A stretch of DNA of 64,000 nucleotides from M269 sp964640795 (GCA_964640795.1 CAZXIN010000011.1:61121-125120); one strand, 5' to 3'. Positions 43,382-53,420 are shown, counted from the stretch's first letter. The notes: generated by a model not told the origin, from the letters alone. Translations and numbers: made by a program.

Positions 43382-44770
43382 ATGAAACAAGGCCCAACAA
43401 TCTTGGTTGCGGACGATGATGCAGATATTCGATTGGCTCTCGAGTTACTGCTGATAAGCAATGGATACAACGTCATACATGCGCAAAACCTGCAAGAGGT
43501 AGAGCAAAAAGTGCGCTTACAACAACCTCAACTCGTTCTTCTCGACATGAATTTTAGTCAGGACACGACCAGCGGTGCCGAAGGCCTATCTCTTTTGAAT
43601 AAGTTAGTTGATACACCTATACCTATCATTCTAATGACGGCATGGGGCAGTATCGACTTAGCTGTCGAGGGTCTGAAAAGAGGTGCAAGCGACTTCTTCG
43701 AAAAGCCATGGAATAAAGAGAAGCTGCTCAATAGCATCAAGCAGCAGCTAGAGTTATCACAAATAAAACTGGAGCATGCTGAATACAGGCATTTATTAAG
43801 TAACCCTCACTCACCTGCAACTTCATCGCCAGAAAATGAGTGGATAAGCAACTCAAAGGCAATGCAAGCGATTGAGCAACTAGTGAATCAAGTCGCAAAA
43901 ACCGATGCTAATGTATTGATACTAGGAGAAAATGGTACAGGAAAATCACATCTAGCTGAACGTATTCATCAGCTATCTACTCGACGAGTTCACCCTTTTA
44001 TTTCAGTCAATATGGCTGCTATACCAGACAACTTATTCGAGAGTGAGTTATTTGGTCATCAAAAAGGAGCTTTTACGGACGCTAAACAACATCGCGTAGG
44101 ACGATTTAAGCTCGCAGACAAAGGTACTCTGTTTTTTGATGAGATTGGCTCTCTGCCAATCCACTTGCAACCTAAGCTTTTAAGAGTGTTGGAGACAGGC
44201 CAATACGAGGTTCTTGGCTCTAGCCAAACGATACAATCTAATGTGAGACTAATTAGTGCAACCAACGCCAACTTAACACAGTCTGTATCAGAACAAGCTT
44301 TTAGACAAGATCTCTTATATCGGTTAAATACATTCGTCATTGACATGCCAGCATTGCGAGACAGGCCCGAGGATATCTCGGCTTTGGCACAAAAATTCAT
44401 CCATCAATTTTGCCGAAAATATCAAAAACGCGAGCTAACGCTATCAGTTAAAGCACTGAGTAAACTCAAAAAGCACTTGTGGCCAGGCAATATTCGGGAG
44501 CTAAGCCATGTTATGGAACGTGCTGTATTAATTTGCTCTAGCGATGTGGTTGACGCACCAATACTCATGCTAGACTCACATCAAAGCGAGCCCCCTGTGA
44601 CACTTAAAACGCTAGAGGCATCAGAGAAGCAACTGATAGAAAAAGCAATGAGCGTCACCGAAGGGAATGTCATAGATGCGGCCAACATACTTGGTATATC
44701 CAGAAATGCACTCTATAGACGAATAGAAAAATACACGCCGGACCTGATTAGAACCTTCCCAAAAGAGTGA
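43382..44770 (+). CDS. NtrC-family sigma-54-dependent response regulator
   Basis: A 462-residue regulator: receiver domain with phospho-acceptor Asp55 (LLDMNF), AAA+ domain with Walker A GENGTGKS and the sigma-54 contact loop as GAFTDA instead of the usual GAFTGA, Walker B-like GTLFFDEIGSLP, and a Fis-type HTH at the C-terminus (NVIDAANILGISRNALYRRI). It probably controls the efflux operon directly upstream. The gene follows the permease by about 80 bp. Confidence 0.93.
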   Translation: MKQGPTILVADDDADIRLALELLLISNGYNVIHAQNLQEVEQKVRLQQPQLVLLDMNFSQDTTSGAEGLSLLNKLVDTPIPIILMTAWGSIDLAVEGLKRGASDFFEKPWNKEKLLNSIKQQLELSQIKLEHAEYRHLLSNPHSPATSSPENEWISNSKAMQAIEQLVNQVAKTDANVLILGENGTGKSHLAERIHQLSTRRVHPFISVNMAAIPDNLFESELFGHQKGAFTDAKQHRVGRFKLADKGTLFFDEIGSLPIHLQPKLLRVLETGQYEVLGSSQTIQSNVRLISATNANLTQSVSEQAFRQDLLYRLNTFVIDMPALRDRPEDISALAQKFIHQFCRKYQKRELTLSVKALSKLKKHLWPGNIRELSHVMERAVLICSSDVVDAPILMLDSHQSEPPVTLKTLEASEKQLIEKAMSVTEGNVIDAANILGISRNALYRRIEKYTPDLIRTFPKE

Positions 44771-44780
44771 GTGCAAACAG

Positions 44781-46055
44781 TTGAATCAAGAACGACGACT
44801 TGTGTTTGGGCTCACACTAACTTGCATAACCATCTTGATACTTATTGGTGCCCTCACCTGGAGTGTCGGTTGGCACTTGTTGAGTATCATCACTACCTTA
44901 CTTATTGTGTCTTACCCTCTTATTTGGATCGCTTGGAAAGTATTCTCTTGGTGGCGAGATACGGTTATGCAGCTTACAACCTATACCCAAATATTACGTA
45001 ACGGTAAGCAGAACTTAAAAATGAAGCCACTGCACCCTAATGACTTAATGATGCAATTACGCCAAGAGATTGAGAGTCTAGCAGAAGCGCAATACCAGCA
45101 ATCAAAAACACAATTACAAACGGAACAAATATTTGGTCAAATGTTGGACACATGGCCAATTCCTGTTTGTTTATTTAATAATAAATTAGAGCTGACCTAT
45201 AGAAATACAGCCATGAACCTTGCCATTGAAGCACCACTGTTGATTGGCACAAACGCCAGTCAGTTGGGGTTCACCTTTAAAAAAGGTGTGCTATTACACG
45301 CTAAGTTTAATCAAGAGTGGCAAAGCCAGACGATATCCTATGACGATCAAAATCAGGGCAAAGAAGGCAAGCATTGGTTATTTTCAGCAATTAATGTGTC
45401 GAAAGCGGTTAATCAAAGCCAGAGCACAACTCAACAAAAAGTTATTAGGGTGCTCGCACATGAAATACGTAATTCACTCACGCCCATGCAATCAATGACA
45501 GACACACTGTTAAATGATGAAACGCTTGAAATATCGCAGACCCGTTTAGTTCTTAGCCGTATTAATGAGCGCAGCAAAAGGTTATTGTCGTTTATAGGCA
45601 AATACAGTGAATTGTCGCGCCTACCATCGCCCAAGTTTGAGTGGTTTAACTGCTCTGCACTTGTCCAAGATGCGCGGGTCACACTCAGTAATGTTGAGCA
45701 CCGACTGGACTATCAAGGCAACGAGCTGTGTTATGGTGACAGAGAACAAATTTCGCAAGTCATGCTCAATGTATTAATGAATGCAAAGGAGGCGAACAAC
45801 AAGCCTAAGCTCATTATCACCATTCAGGTTTATTCAAACAGCACACAGCAAGTTATTAAAGTAACAGATAACGGCACCGGCTTTGGTAATCTAGAAAATG
45901 CACTCACGCCATTCTATACAACCAAAGACAATGGCTCTGGCATAGGTTTATCATTATGCGCAGAAATAATACGCAACCACGGGGGTGTACTGCGAGTGAG
46001 CAATCACAAACAAGGTGGTGCCAACATCACAATGACTTGGCCGCTCAGCCACTAG
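44781..46055 (+). CDS. Membrane histidine kinase, partner of the NtrC-type regulator
   Basis: A 424-residue sensor kinase with two membrane helices (about 8-28 and 36-55), a PAS-like segment (about 105-170), HisKA with phospho-acceptor His227 (LAHEIRNSLTPM), and an HATPase domain (NAKEANNKP, DNGTGFG, GSGIGLSLCAEIIRNHGG). The start codon is TTG at 44781, 10 nt after the regulator stop. It overlaps the convergent racemase-like gene by 4 nt. Confidence 0.9.
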   Translation: MNQERRLVFGLTLTCITILILIGALTWSVGWHLLSIITTLLIVSYPLIWIAWKVFSWWRDTVMQLTTYTQILRNGKQNLKMKPLHPNDLMMQLRQEIESLAEAQYQQSKTQLQTEQIFGQMLDTWPIPVCLFNNKLELTYRNTAMNLAIEAPLLIGTNASQLGFTFKKGVLLHAKFNQEWQSQTISYDDQNQGKEGKHWLFSAINVSKAVNQSQSTTQQKVIRVLAHEIRNSLTPMQSMTDTLLNDETLEISQTRLVLSRINERSKRLLSFIGKYSELSRLPSPKFEWFNCSALVQDARVTLSNVEHRLDYQGNELCYGDREQISQVMLNVLMNAKEANNKPKLIITIQVYSNSTQQVIKVTDNGTGFGNLENALTPFYTTKDNGSGIGLSLCAEIIRNHGGVLRVSNHKQGGANITMTWPLSH

Positions 46056-46735
46056 AGTGCGTTATTTCCCATTGATAATGCTGCTAGCGTTTCAATATGG
46101 ATATCGGCACTATCAATCACCGGAAATCCTGCATCATGACCTTCGAAAGCCAGAAATAAATCCGTACCAGCGAGCATTACGATATCAACGCCCTCTTCTT
46201 CAACCATCCTAAGCCCTTCGTTAAAGAACACCTCGCGCTGGCTATCCTTCGCATATCCAGCCAATGCCATACTCAAATAGTTCTCGCTCACGCGATCAAG
46301 TGCATCCCCTCTAGGAGCAACGCATTCTGCTGTATGAATGCCACCATAGATTTTACTTTCCATAGCGACTTTTGAACCCAATACGCCGATTCTTTCATAG
46401 CCTTTAGCCTGAAAAGCCTCGTTTAGCATAGGAATAATATTAAGGATAGGTACTGGCGAAATAGACATTAATTCATCAATGCAAAAGTGCCCTGCCATAG
46501 TACTTACCGCTACTGCGTCACAGCCGGCACCGTGCAACTCATTCACATGTTGTAGAAATACCTGTGCTTGCTTTTGTTTATCACCAGCCTTCATATTCTC
46601 AAAATAGGTGGCAATATCTGCATGCGCTATGGTCAACTTCATTAGTTTGCCGGCGTTTTGGTGCGCTGCAACTAATTTTCGATAATAATACTGTGTGGCT
46701 GCTGGTCCGAGACCACCGATCAATCCAATATGCAC
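46052..46735 (-). CDS. Asp/Glu racemase-fold protein lacking both catalytic cysteines
   Basis: A 227-residue protein of the aspartate/glutamate racemase superfamily: start IGLIGGLGPAATQYYYRKL, and ERIGVLGSKVAMESKIY in the middle. The usual first Cys motif (CNTxH-like) is VSTMAGH, and the second (GCTE-like) is AGTDL, so neither cysteine is kept. A racemase reaction of the normal kind is therefore doubtful. It could be an isomerase or decarboxylase relative, or a binding protein. Confidence 0.72.
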   Translation of the reverse strand: MHIGLIGGLGPAATQYYYRKLVAAHQNAGKLMKLTIAHADIATYFENMKAGDKQKQAQVFLQHVNELHGAGCDAVAVSTMAGHFCIDELMSISPVPILNIIPMLNEAFQAKGYERIGVLGSKVAMESKIYGGIHTAECVAPRGDALDRVSENYLSMALAGYAKDSQREVFFNEGLRMVEEEGVDIVMLAGTDLFLAFEGHDAGFPVIDSADIHIETLAALSMGNNAL

Positions 46736-46850
46736 TCTATTTCTCTGTTAGTGATTCTTATACTCAGTTTAAAAGAAAAAGCCTGCAAAGGCAGTCCTTT
46801 CGTTATTTGTTTTCGAGAAACCGACATTAAATTTTCAAAAGCGGCACGCA

Positions 46851-47180
46851 TTATCTTTTAAACGGAGGTTTGCCTCTAAAGTCTGGTTTTGACTTATTCT
46901 CCTCTATTTCAAATTGCGCAGCATCCACCACAGGTAGATTCACCGTGCGACGCTTAAAAGGAGGCTTAGACCCAGTTCTAACTTTCACTGCAACAGTTTC
47001 AACGTCTTGAGCTGTTTCAAACTGCGCAACATCAGAAACAGGTAGTCGCTTCAAAGTACGTTTAAATGGGGGCTTTCCTTTATAATCTACTGACCAAACT
47101 TTTACCGTTTCTTGCTCTTCTGCCGCTACTACTACTGATGACAATACCAAAGCGCCTAGGGAAATTAATAGTTTTCGCAT
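46851..47180 (-). CDS. Small exported protein with three KPPFKR repeats
   Basis: A 109-residue protein of unknown function: signal peptide (MRKLLISLGALVLSSVVVAA), then three copies of (G/S)KPPFKR (near residues 36-41, 72-77 and 104-109) and the alternating motif LPV(S/V)D(V/A)AQFE. The repeats are evenly spread and the last one is the C-terminus itself. The basic, proline-containing motif could be a protease or processing site. It is divergent from a periplasmic retropepsin gene 239 bp away. Confidence 0.62.
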   Translation of the reverse strand: MRKLLISLGALVLSSVVVAAEEQETVKVWSVDYKGKPPFKRTLKRLPVSDVAQFETAQDVETVAVKVRTGSKPPFKRRTVNLPVVDAAQFEIEENKSKPDFRGKPPFKR

Positions 47181-47419
47181 AGTTCTCTCACTTTAATTCA
47201 GCGTTATTACTCCAAACTATTATACGAATATTTAAGCCAAAAGGTTGCATTCCCCTTCAACAAAATTGCGATGAATGAGGAAGATTTGTGTTCAATGAGT
47301 GAGCATTACGCACCCTCATGGTGCACCTAAAACACAAGCACAAGCTAACCTTTTGAATTAATGCATAAAAGTATTTGGCCTATCCATTGCGTGTTATAGA
47401 TACTTGATGGAGGCATACT

Positions 47420-47902
47420 TTGAAACCAATCTTATTTTCACTGCTAATAAGTTTTTGCACCGTATTTATTACTCATGGCGCTGAACAATTTACATACCCT
47501 GTGACCATGAAAGCTTCCAATAGCGGAACAGGCTATGTTGAAGCAACATTAGCGGACGCAGTCACTGCTAATTTTCTAGTCGATACGGGGTCAGGCATGT
47601 TAGTGGTAAACAAGAAAACGTTTAAAGCACTTAAGCACCATAGAGCAATACAGTTTTCGCACGAAGCTGCCGCTCGATTAGCCAATGGCAAACTACATCG
47701 TGTCGATGTTTACACTGTCCATCAATTTCGAATCGGCGACCACTGCGAAATTGGTCATGTTGACGTCGCTGTAATCGAAAAAGGCAACAACATACTTGGT
47801 ATGAATGCTTTAAAAAAAGCGGCACCATTCGCCATGAGCATCAACCCGCCTCAGCTGATGTTATCTGATTGCACCCATACATTAGCTGTAGCCTTACCTT
47901 AG
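47420..47902 (+). CDS. Periplasmic single-domain retropepsin-like aspartyl protease
   Basis: A 160-residue exported protein: signal peptide (about 1-20), catalytic motif FLVDTGSGMLVV, a flap-like segment around HEAAARLANGK, and the C-terminal ILGMNALKK motif of bacterial retropepsin-like proteins. It should act as a homodimer, as retropepsins do. AGGAG-like GGAGG precedes the start. Confidence 0.8.
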   Translation: MKPILFSLLISFCTVFITHGAEQFTYPVTMKASNSGTGYVEATLADAVTANFLVDTGSGMLVVNKKTFKALKHHRAIQFSHEAAARLANGKLHRVDVYTVHQFRIGDHCEIGHVDVAVIEKGNNILGMNALKKAAPFAMSINPPQLMLSDCTHTLAVALP

Positions 47903-48008
47903 CTAGCTGTAAAAGCATTCCAAAAGATGCATTTACTACGACACATACAAGCTTAATGACTACTTTGCACTGTGAGCCCAATGGGCCGATGCAACGCTAC
48001 CGTAAAAA

Positions 48009-48036
48009 TAAAAAACCCACTAATTTAGCGGGCTTT
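48009..48036 (-). terminator. Terminator of ssb
   Basis: On the minus strand a stem CCCGCTAA / TTAGTGGG (one G-U) is followed by TTTTTTATTTT. It lies about 45 nt after the ssb stop. Confidence 0.78.
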
Positions 48037-48081
48037 ATAAGGTTCCTGTGTCTTTTTTAACACTCTAAATTATTACAACTG

Positions 48082-48645
48082 CTAGAACGGAATATCATCA
48101 TCAAAATCAAAGTCAGGTTCAGCCATAGGTTGTTGTGGCTTGCTCTGCTGCTGAGGTTGACTCTGTTGAGGGGGTGCTTGATTATACCCACCTTGTTGAG
48201 GCTGCTGTTGCTGATAACCTCCTCCTTGGTTAGGCTGTTGTTGATAGCCACCACCTTGATTCTGCTGCTGATAGCCACCTTCAGACTGTCCGCCCGAGCG
48301 TCCACCTAGCATTTGCATAACACCAGTGAAGGGGTCTAGAACAACTTCTGTAGTGTAGCGATCTTGGCCTTGTTGATCTTGCCATTTACGTGTCTGCAGT
48401 TTGCCTTCAACATACACCTGACTACCCTTTTTCAAGTACTCGCCGGCTATCTCAGCTAACTTACCGAACATAGACACACGGTGCCATTCTGTTTTTTCCT
48501 GAATCTGGCCTGTTTGGTCTTTCCAACTTTCTGAAGTCGCTAAAGTTAGATTAGCAACTGCTTTGCCATTAGGTGTGTATCTCACCTCTGGATCTTTCCC
48601 CAAGTTACCGACTAGGATAACTTTATTTACGCCTTTACTTGCCAT
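48082..48645 (-). CDS. ssb: Single-stranded DNA-binding protein SSB
   Basis: A 187-residue SSB: OB-fold domain with MASKGVNKVILVGNLGKDPE and GKAVANLTLATSESW, a Gln/Gly-rich intrinsically disordered linker (about 115-175), and the acidic tip DFDFDDDIPF that binds partner proteins such as those of recombination and repair. It sits 12 nt after the MFS gene and is divergent, with it, from uvrA, a common gammaproteobacterial arrangement. Confidence 0.97.
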   Translation of the reverse strand: MASKGVNKVILVGNLGKDPEVRYTPNGKAVANLTLATSESWKDQTGQIQEKTEWHRVSMFGKLAEIAGEYLKKGSQVYVEGKLQTRKWQDQQGQDRYTTEVVLDPFTGVMQMLGGRSGGQSEGGYQQQNQGGGYQQQPNQGGGYQQQQPQQGGYNQAPPQQSQPQQQSKPQQPMAEPDFDFDDDIPF

Positions 48646-48657
48646 GGTTACTCCTGA

Positions 48658-50004
48658 TTAATTGCTGTTGGCGATTTGCTTAGCCTGGAGAAAATCAAAA
48701 GAATGCTTTTCAACTTTAAGGTAAATCGTTTTTTCAGCAGCGTTAACGGTTGTTTCAATAACGCCACTAAGCTCTGCCAATTTTTGTTCTATTTGAGCTA
48801 ATGCATGCTCATCTTTGTCAATCGATATTGTATACCGATTTACGGTCGATACACCACGGAATCCTGACATAATGACCAACCAAATAGTACAGATTAACGC
48901 TGCTAACCAGAATACCCCTGTTTGTCCTAGCCAATTCGAAGCTCCCCCAGAAATAACGCCGCCTAAAAATGCACCTAAAAACTGACAACTAGTAAAGATT
49001 CCCATAGCCGAGCCTTTTTTACCTACTGGCGATACACTTGAAACAAGCGCAGGAAAGTTAGCTTCTAGGTAGTTGAAACCACTAAAGAAAATGACAATAA
49101 TCACCAAAAGGCTCAATAGCGCTGACGATAGAAAAGGCAACGCTATAAAGGCAACAAGCAACAAACCAATAGCCAACAATAGTATCGACTTCTGTCCTAA
49201 TCGCTTAGAAAGAGCCATCAATATGGCGAGCCCGAAAATAGAACCTAAGAGTACTACCCCATAAAGTTTACCGTGTGCTTCAAGTGGCCAACCTAAATCA
49301 ATGAACACAGAAGGTAATGTGATAAAAATCAAACTAATCATGAGGTGTAAAAGCAGAACACTCAAGCTTAGTAGCTGTAGTGAAGGATCTTTCGCTAATG
49401 ATTTAAGATCACCAAGACTCGGTAAAGAGTCACCTTTGGGTGCATGGGATTTAACATTAGGCACCACAAAAATAACCAACGGAATGCACACTAATGCAAA
49501 AACACCCGTAATCAAAAAAAGACCTGAAAGGCCATAACTTGTCGCTAATAATGGACCAAGGAATAAGGCTATATAAAACGAAAGGCCTATAGAGATACCA
49601 ATAATTGCCATGACTTTCGGCCGCTCACTTTCTCGGCTAATATCGCCTGCCAATGCCATAATAGCAGCTGCAATAGCACCAGCACCTTGTAACACCCTGC
49701 CAACAGTAACAAGCCAGAGAGAATCTGCGCTTGCAGCAATAAAGCTACCGATAGCAAACACCAAAAGTCCGGCAATAATAACAGGCTTACGCCCCCAACG
49801 ATCAGACAAAACACCCATAGGAATTTGCAGGGTGGCTTGCGTTAGGCCGTAACCCCCGATAGCCAATCCTAACAAAAGAGGAGAATAGTCAGTAAAATCC
49901 AGAGCCAATACGGCAATCACTGGCATCACCATAAACAAGCCCAGCATACGCAGCATATATATTACGGCTAAAGATATTGCGCCGGTGAGTTCCGTTTTAT
50001 TCAA
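48658..50004 (-). CDS. MFS transporter, YajR-like with C-terminal cytoplasmic domain
   Basis: A 448-residue major facilitator protein with 12 membrane helices, MFS motif A GVLSDRWGRKP and an extra C-terminal ferredoxin-like domain of about 65 residues (TVNRYTISIDKDEHALAQIE), as in YajR. The substrate is unknown. It is co-oriented with ssb (12-nt gap) and divergent from uvrA. Confidence 0.86.
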   Translation of the reverse strand: MNKTELTGAISLAVIYMLRMLGLFMVMPVIAVLALDFTDYSPLLLGLAIGGYGLTQATLQIPMGVLSDRWGRKPVIIAGLLVFAIGSFIAASADSLWLVTVGRVLQGAGAIAAAIMALAGDISRESERPKVMAIIGISIGLSFYIALFLGPLLATSYGLSGLFLITGVFALVCIPLVIFVVPNVKSHAPKGDSLPSLGDLKSLAKDPSLQLLSLSVLLLHLMISLIFITLPSVFIDLGWPLEAHGKLYGVVLLGSIFGLAILMALSKRLGQKSILLLAIGLLLVAFIALPFLSSALLSLLVIIVIFFSGFNYLEANFPALVSSVSPVGKKGSAMGIFTSCQFLGAFLGGVISGGASNWLGQTGVFWLAALICTIWLVIMSGFRGVSTVNRYTISIDKDEHALAQIEQKLAELSGVIETTVNAAEKTIYLKVEKHSFDFLQAKQIANSN

Positions 50005-50181
50005 CTTCTGATACCCAAGTTTGGCAAGTTCAAACGACAGCTAAAAAGCTGGGTATTCTATCATGTTTAAGGCCATCAAATAACCCACTCTTAGATTCAT
50101 TTTATACCAATAAACTATTGATTTTTGGTAGTGAAAACGTGCGATAATAAATCCTTTTTTCAGCGGCAAATTTGCGTCCTT

Positions 50182-53022
50182 ATGGATAAAATCGAAGTAC
50201 GTGGGGCTCGAACTCACAACCTAAAGAATATCGACTTAACCTTGCCTCGTGACAAGCTTATTGTCATCACTGGTCTCTCTGGTTCAGGTAAGTCATCCCT
50301 TGCATTTGATACGCTATACGCTGAAGGTCAGCGACGTTATGTTGAATCGCTGTCGGCTTACGCCCGACAGTTTCTATCCATGATGGAAAAACCTGATGTT
50401 GATCATATTGAAGGCTTGTCACCTGCAATTTCCATTGAGCAAAAATCAACATCACATAACCCTCGTTCAACTGTCGGTACTATTACAGAAATATACGATT
50501 ATCTACGCCTATTGTTTGCTCGTGTAGGGGAACCGCGCTGCCCTGATCACAATGTTCCTCTTGATGCACAAACAGTCAGCCAAATGGTTGACCGTGTATT
50601 GGAATTACCTCAAGAGTCTAAGTTGATGTTGCTAGCACCTGTTGTAGAAGGTCGAAAAGGCGAGCACTTAAAAACGCTTGAACATCTATCAGCACAAGGA
50701 TTTATTCGTGCCAGAATAGACGGCGACATTTGCGATTTATCCGATCCACCAGAACTCGATTTACATAAGAAACATACGATAGAGGTTGTCGTCGATCGCT
50801 TTAAAGTTCGAGAAGATATTCAGTTGCGATTAGCCGAGTCTTTCGAAACAGCACTAGAATTATCCAGTGGAACGGCGAAAGTTGCTTATATGGATGACGC
50901 TACAAAGGAAGAGCTCGTATTCTCGGCTAATTTTGCTTGTCCGCATTGTGGTTACAGTATTACCGAACTTGAGCCTCGGATGTTCTCGTTTAACAACCCA
51001 ACGGGTGCATGCCAGACTTGTGACGGTTTAGGCACACGACAATTTTTTGATCCGGCTCGCATTATCAACAACGATGAGTTGAGTCTATCTGGTGGCGCTA
51101 TCCGAGGATGGGACAAACGCAGCTATTATTACTTCCAGATGCTGCAAGCAGTCGCCGATCACTTTGATTTTGATCTCAACAAGCCTTTTCAAGAGTTGGA
51201 CAAAAAAGCCAAAGACATTGTCCTATACGGTAGTAAAGGTCAGTCGATTAATTTCAAATACATCAATGATCGCGGCGATATTATGGAACGCAAACACCCT
51301 TTCGAGGGCATTATTCCTAATATGGAAAGGCGTTATCGTGAGACCGAATCCAATGCAGTTAGAGATGAGTTATCTAAGTATCTCAGTCAGCAACATTGTA
51401 GCAGTTGTGATGGGGCAAGATTGCGCCAAGAAGCTCGACATGTCTTTATAGGACAAACCAATCTACCCACTGTGTCTGATATGTCGATTGCACAGGCAGA
51501 GGGCTTCTTTAAAGAACTGTCATTAACCGGGCAGCGCGAACAGATTGCTGAGAAAATCTTAAAAGAAATCGGAGATCGTTTGAGGTTTTTGGTCAATGTT
51601 GGTCTCAACTACCTCACACTGTCACGCAGCGCGGACACACTTTCAGGGGGTGAAGCGCAGCGCATTCGACTAGCTAGTCAAATTGGCGCAGGCTTAGTTG
51701 GTGTCATGTATGTTCTTGATGAGCCTTCTATTGGCCTACATCAGCGAGATAATGAGCGCTTACTAACAACGCTGACCCACTTAAGAGATTTGGGGAATAC
51801 AGTCATCGTGGTTGAACATGATGAAGATGCCATTCGTCAAGCCGATTATGTGGTAGATATTGGCCCAGGTGCCGGTGTTCATGGAGGACAAATTGTTGCA
51901 GAAGGCTCATTAAAAGATATTTTAAATAGCGATGCCTCTTTAACAGGTAAATACCTGTCAGGCGCAGAAAGAATTGAAATACCTGCCGAACGTACGAAGC
52001 CACAAGATGATAAATGGATTCATTTAAGGGGTGCGTCGGGTAATAATCTACAGGATGTGAACCTAGAAATCCCAATAGGGTTAATGACCTGCATTACGGG
52101 AGTATCAGGGTCAGGTAAATCAACGTTAATCAACGATACGCTCTACTCCATTGCTCATCATCAGCTTAATGGTGCAACCACAGGGGAGCCTGCACCTTAC
52201 AAAACCATTGAAGGCATGGACCAACTCGATAAAGTTGTCGATATTGATCAAAGCCCAATAGGCAGAACACCACGCTCAAATCCAGCCACTTATGCCGGTT
52301 TATTTACTCCCATTCGAGAGCTGTTCGCCGGTACGCAAGAGTCTCGCTCTCGTGGCTACAAACCAGGCCGCTTCAGCTTCAATGTAAAAGGTGGACGATG
52401 TGAAGCTTGTCAGGGTGATGGCGTTATCAAAGTAGAAATGCACTTTTTACCTGATGTTTATGTACCTTGTGATTTATGTAAAGGTAAGCGCTACAACCGC
52501 GAAACCCTCGAAATAAAATACAAAAACAAAAATATTCACGAAGTGTTAGAGATGACTGTTGAAGACGGCCGAGCGTTCTTCGATGCCATACCTGCGCTAG
52601 CCAGAAAATTACAGACACTGATGGATGTTGGATTGTCTTATATTAGGTTAGGCCAATCAGCGACGACATTATCAGGTGGTGAAGCACAACGTGTTAAGCT
52701 ATCAAGAGAACTTTCTAAACGCGATACAGGGCAAACACTCTATATTCTCGATGAGCCGACAACAGGGTTGCATTTCCATGATATCAAACAGCTACTGCAA
52801 GTACTGCACCGCTTGCGTGACCATGGTAATACAGTCGTCGTCATTGAACATAACCTAGATGTAGTGAAAACTGCAGACTGGATTGTTGACCTAGGCCCTG
52901 AAGGTGGTTCTGGCGGCGGACAAATTATTGCCTGTGGTACACCTGAACATGTGGCAGTGCAAGAGCACTCACACACTGCGCACTTCCTCAAACCTTTGCT
53001 TATGCTGAATGAGAAAAAATAA
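50182..53022 (+). CDS. uvrA: UvrABC excision nuclease subunit A
   Basis: A 946-residue UvrA, the damage-recognition ATPase of nucleotide excision repair. It starts MDKIEVRGARTHNLKNIDL; two ABC halves carry Walker A GLSGSGKSS and GVSGSGKST, LSGGEAQR signatures, and zinc fingers CPHCGYSI and CEACQGDGVIK. An ORF opening 57 nt earlier is not used because the family starts at MDKIEVRGA. No LexA box was recognised upstream. Its stop overlaps the next gene by 1 nt. Confidence 0.98.
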   Translation: MDKIEVRGARTHNLKNIDLTLPRDKLIVITGLSGSGKSSLAFDTLYAEGQRRYVESLSAYARQFLSMMEKPDVDHIEGLSPAISIEQKSTSHNPRSTVGTITEIYDYLRLLFARVGEPRCPDHNVPLDAQTVSQMVDRVLELPQESKLMLLAPVVEGRKGEHLKTLEHLSAQGFIRARIDGDICDLSDPPELDLHKKHTIEVVVDRFKVREDIQLRLAESFETALELSSGTAKVAYMDDATKEELVFSANFACPHCGYSITELEPRMFSFNNPTGACQTCDGLGTRQFFDPARIINNDELSLSGGAIRGWDKRSYYYFQMLQAVADHFDFDLNKPFQELDKKAKDIVLYGSKGQSINFKYINDRGDIMERKHPFEGIIPNMERRYRETESNAVRDELSKYLSQQHCSSCDGARLRQEARHVFIGQTNLPTVSDMSIAQAEGFFKELSLTGQREQIAEKILKEIGDRLRFLVNVGLNYLTLSRSADTLSGGEAQRIRLASQIGAGLVGVMYVLDEPSIGLHQRDNERLLTTLTHLRDLGNTVIVVEHDEDAIRQADYVVDIGPGAGVHGGQIVAEGSLKDILNSDASLTGKYLSGAERIEIPAERTKPQDDKWIHLRGASGNNLQDVNLEIPIGLMTCITGVSGSGKSTLINDTLYSIAHHQLNGATTGEPAPYKTIEGMDQLDKVVDIDQSPIGRTPRSNPATYAGLFTPIRELFAGTQESRSRGYKPGRFSFNVKGGRCEACQGDGVIKVEMHFLPDVYVPCDLCKGKRYNRETLEIKYKNKNIHEVLEMTVEDGRAFFDAIPALARKLQTLMDVGLSYIRLGQSATTLSGGEAQRVKLSRELSKRDTGQTLYILDEPTTGLHFHDIKQLLQVLHRLRDHGNTVVVIEHNLDVVKTADWIVDLGPEGGSGGGQIIACGTPEHVAVQEHSHTAHFLKPLLMLNEKK

Positions 53023-53420
53023 TGTTGTCAGAAACACATAAAGTCAGGTTTTACGAAACCGATGCATTAAAGCACGTCAGCAACACCGTTGTCGCTGGAT
53101 GGTTCGAAACCGCTCGCGAAACAATATTTAAGATGTTTACTCCCACGCTAGATTTAGACAATTGGCCTCTAATTCTAGCAAGCTACAAAATCGATTTTCT
53201 GGCTCAAATTTTTTATGGCCACGATATAGACGTCAGGACAGGTGTGAGTCGTATTGGTAAGAGTTCATTTGATGTCTATCAAGAGATTTGGCAAAAAGAC
53301 AAAAAGTGCGCGTCTGGAACAACAACTATGGTGCACTTTGATTATAAAACTCAAGGCTCGTGTCCAATTCCAGAAAATGTTCTGTCACAACTTAATGCTA
53401 TTTTAGTAGACACTAAGTAG
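53022..53420 (+). CDS. Acyl-CoA thioesterase (4HBT, YbgC/FadM-like)
   Basis: A 132-residue hot-dog-fold protein with the N-terminal motif HKVRFYETDALKHVSNTVVA, which carries the catalytic Asp of 4HBT thioesterases. It probably acts on acyl-CoA. It begins on the last base of the uvrA stop (TAATG), so it is coupled to uvrA. Confidence 0.85.
   Translation: MLSETHKVRFYETDALKHVSNTVVAGWFETARETIFKMFTPTLDLDNWPLILASYKIDFLAQIFYGHDIDVRTGVSRIGKSSFDVYQEIWQKDKKCASGTTTMVHFDYKTQGSCPIPENVLSQLNAILVDTK

Noticed and set aside
50125..50181. A longer uvrA start and a LexA box between ssb/MFS and uvrA
   Set aside because: UvrA begins at MDKIEVRGA. No CTGT-N8-ACAG-type site was seen in 50005-50181.
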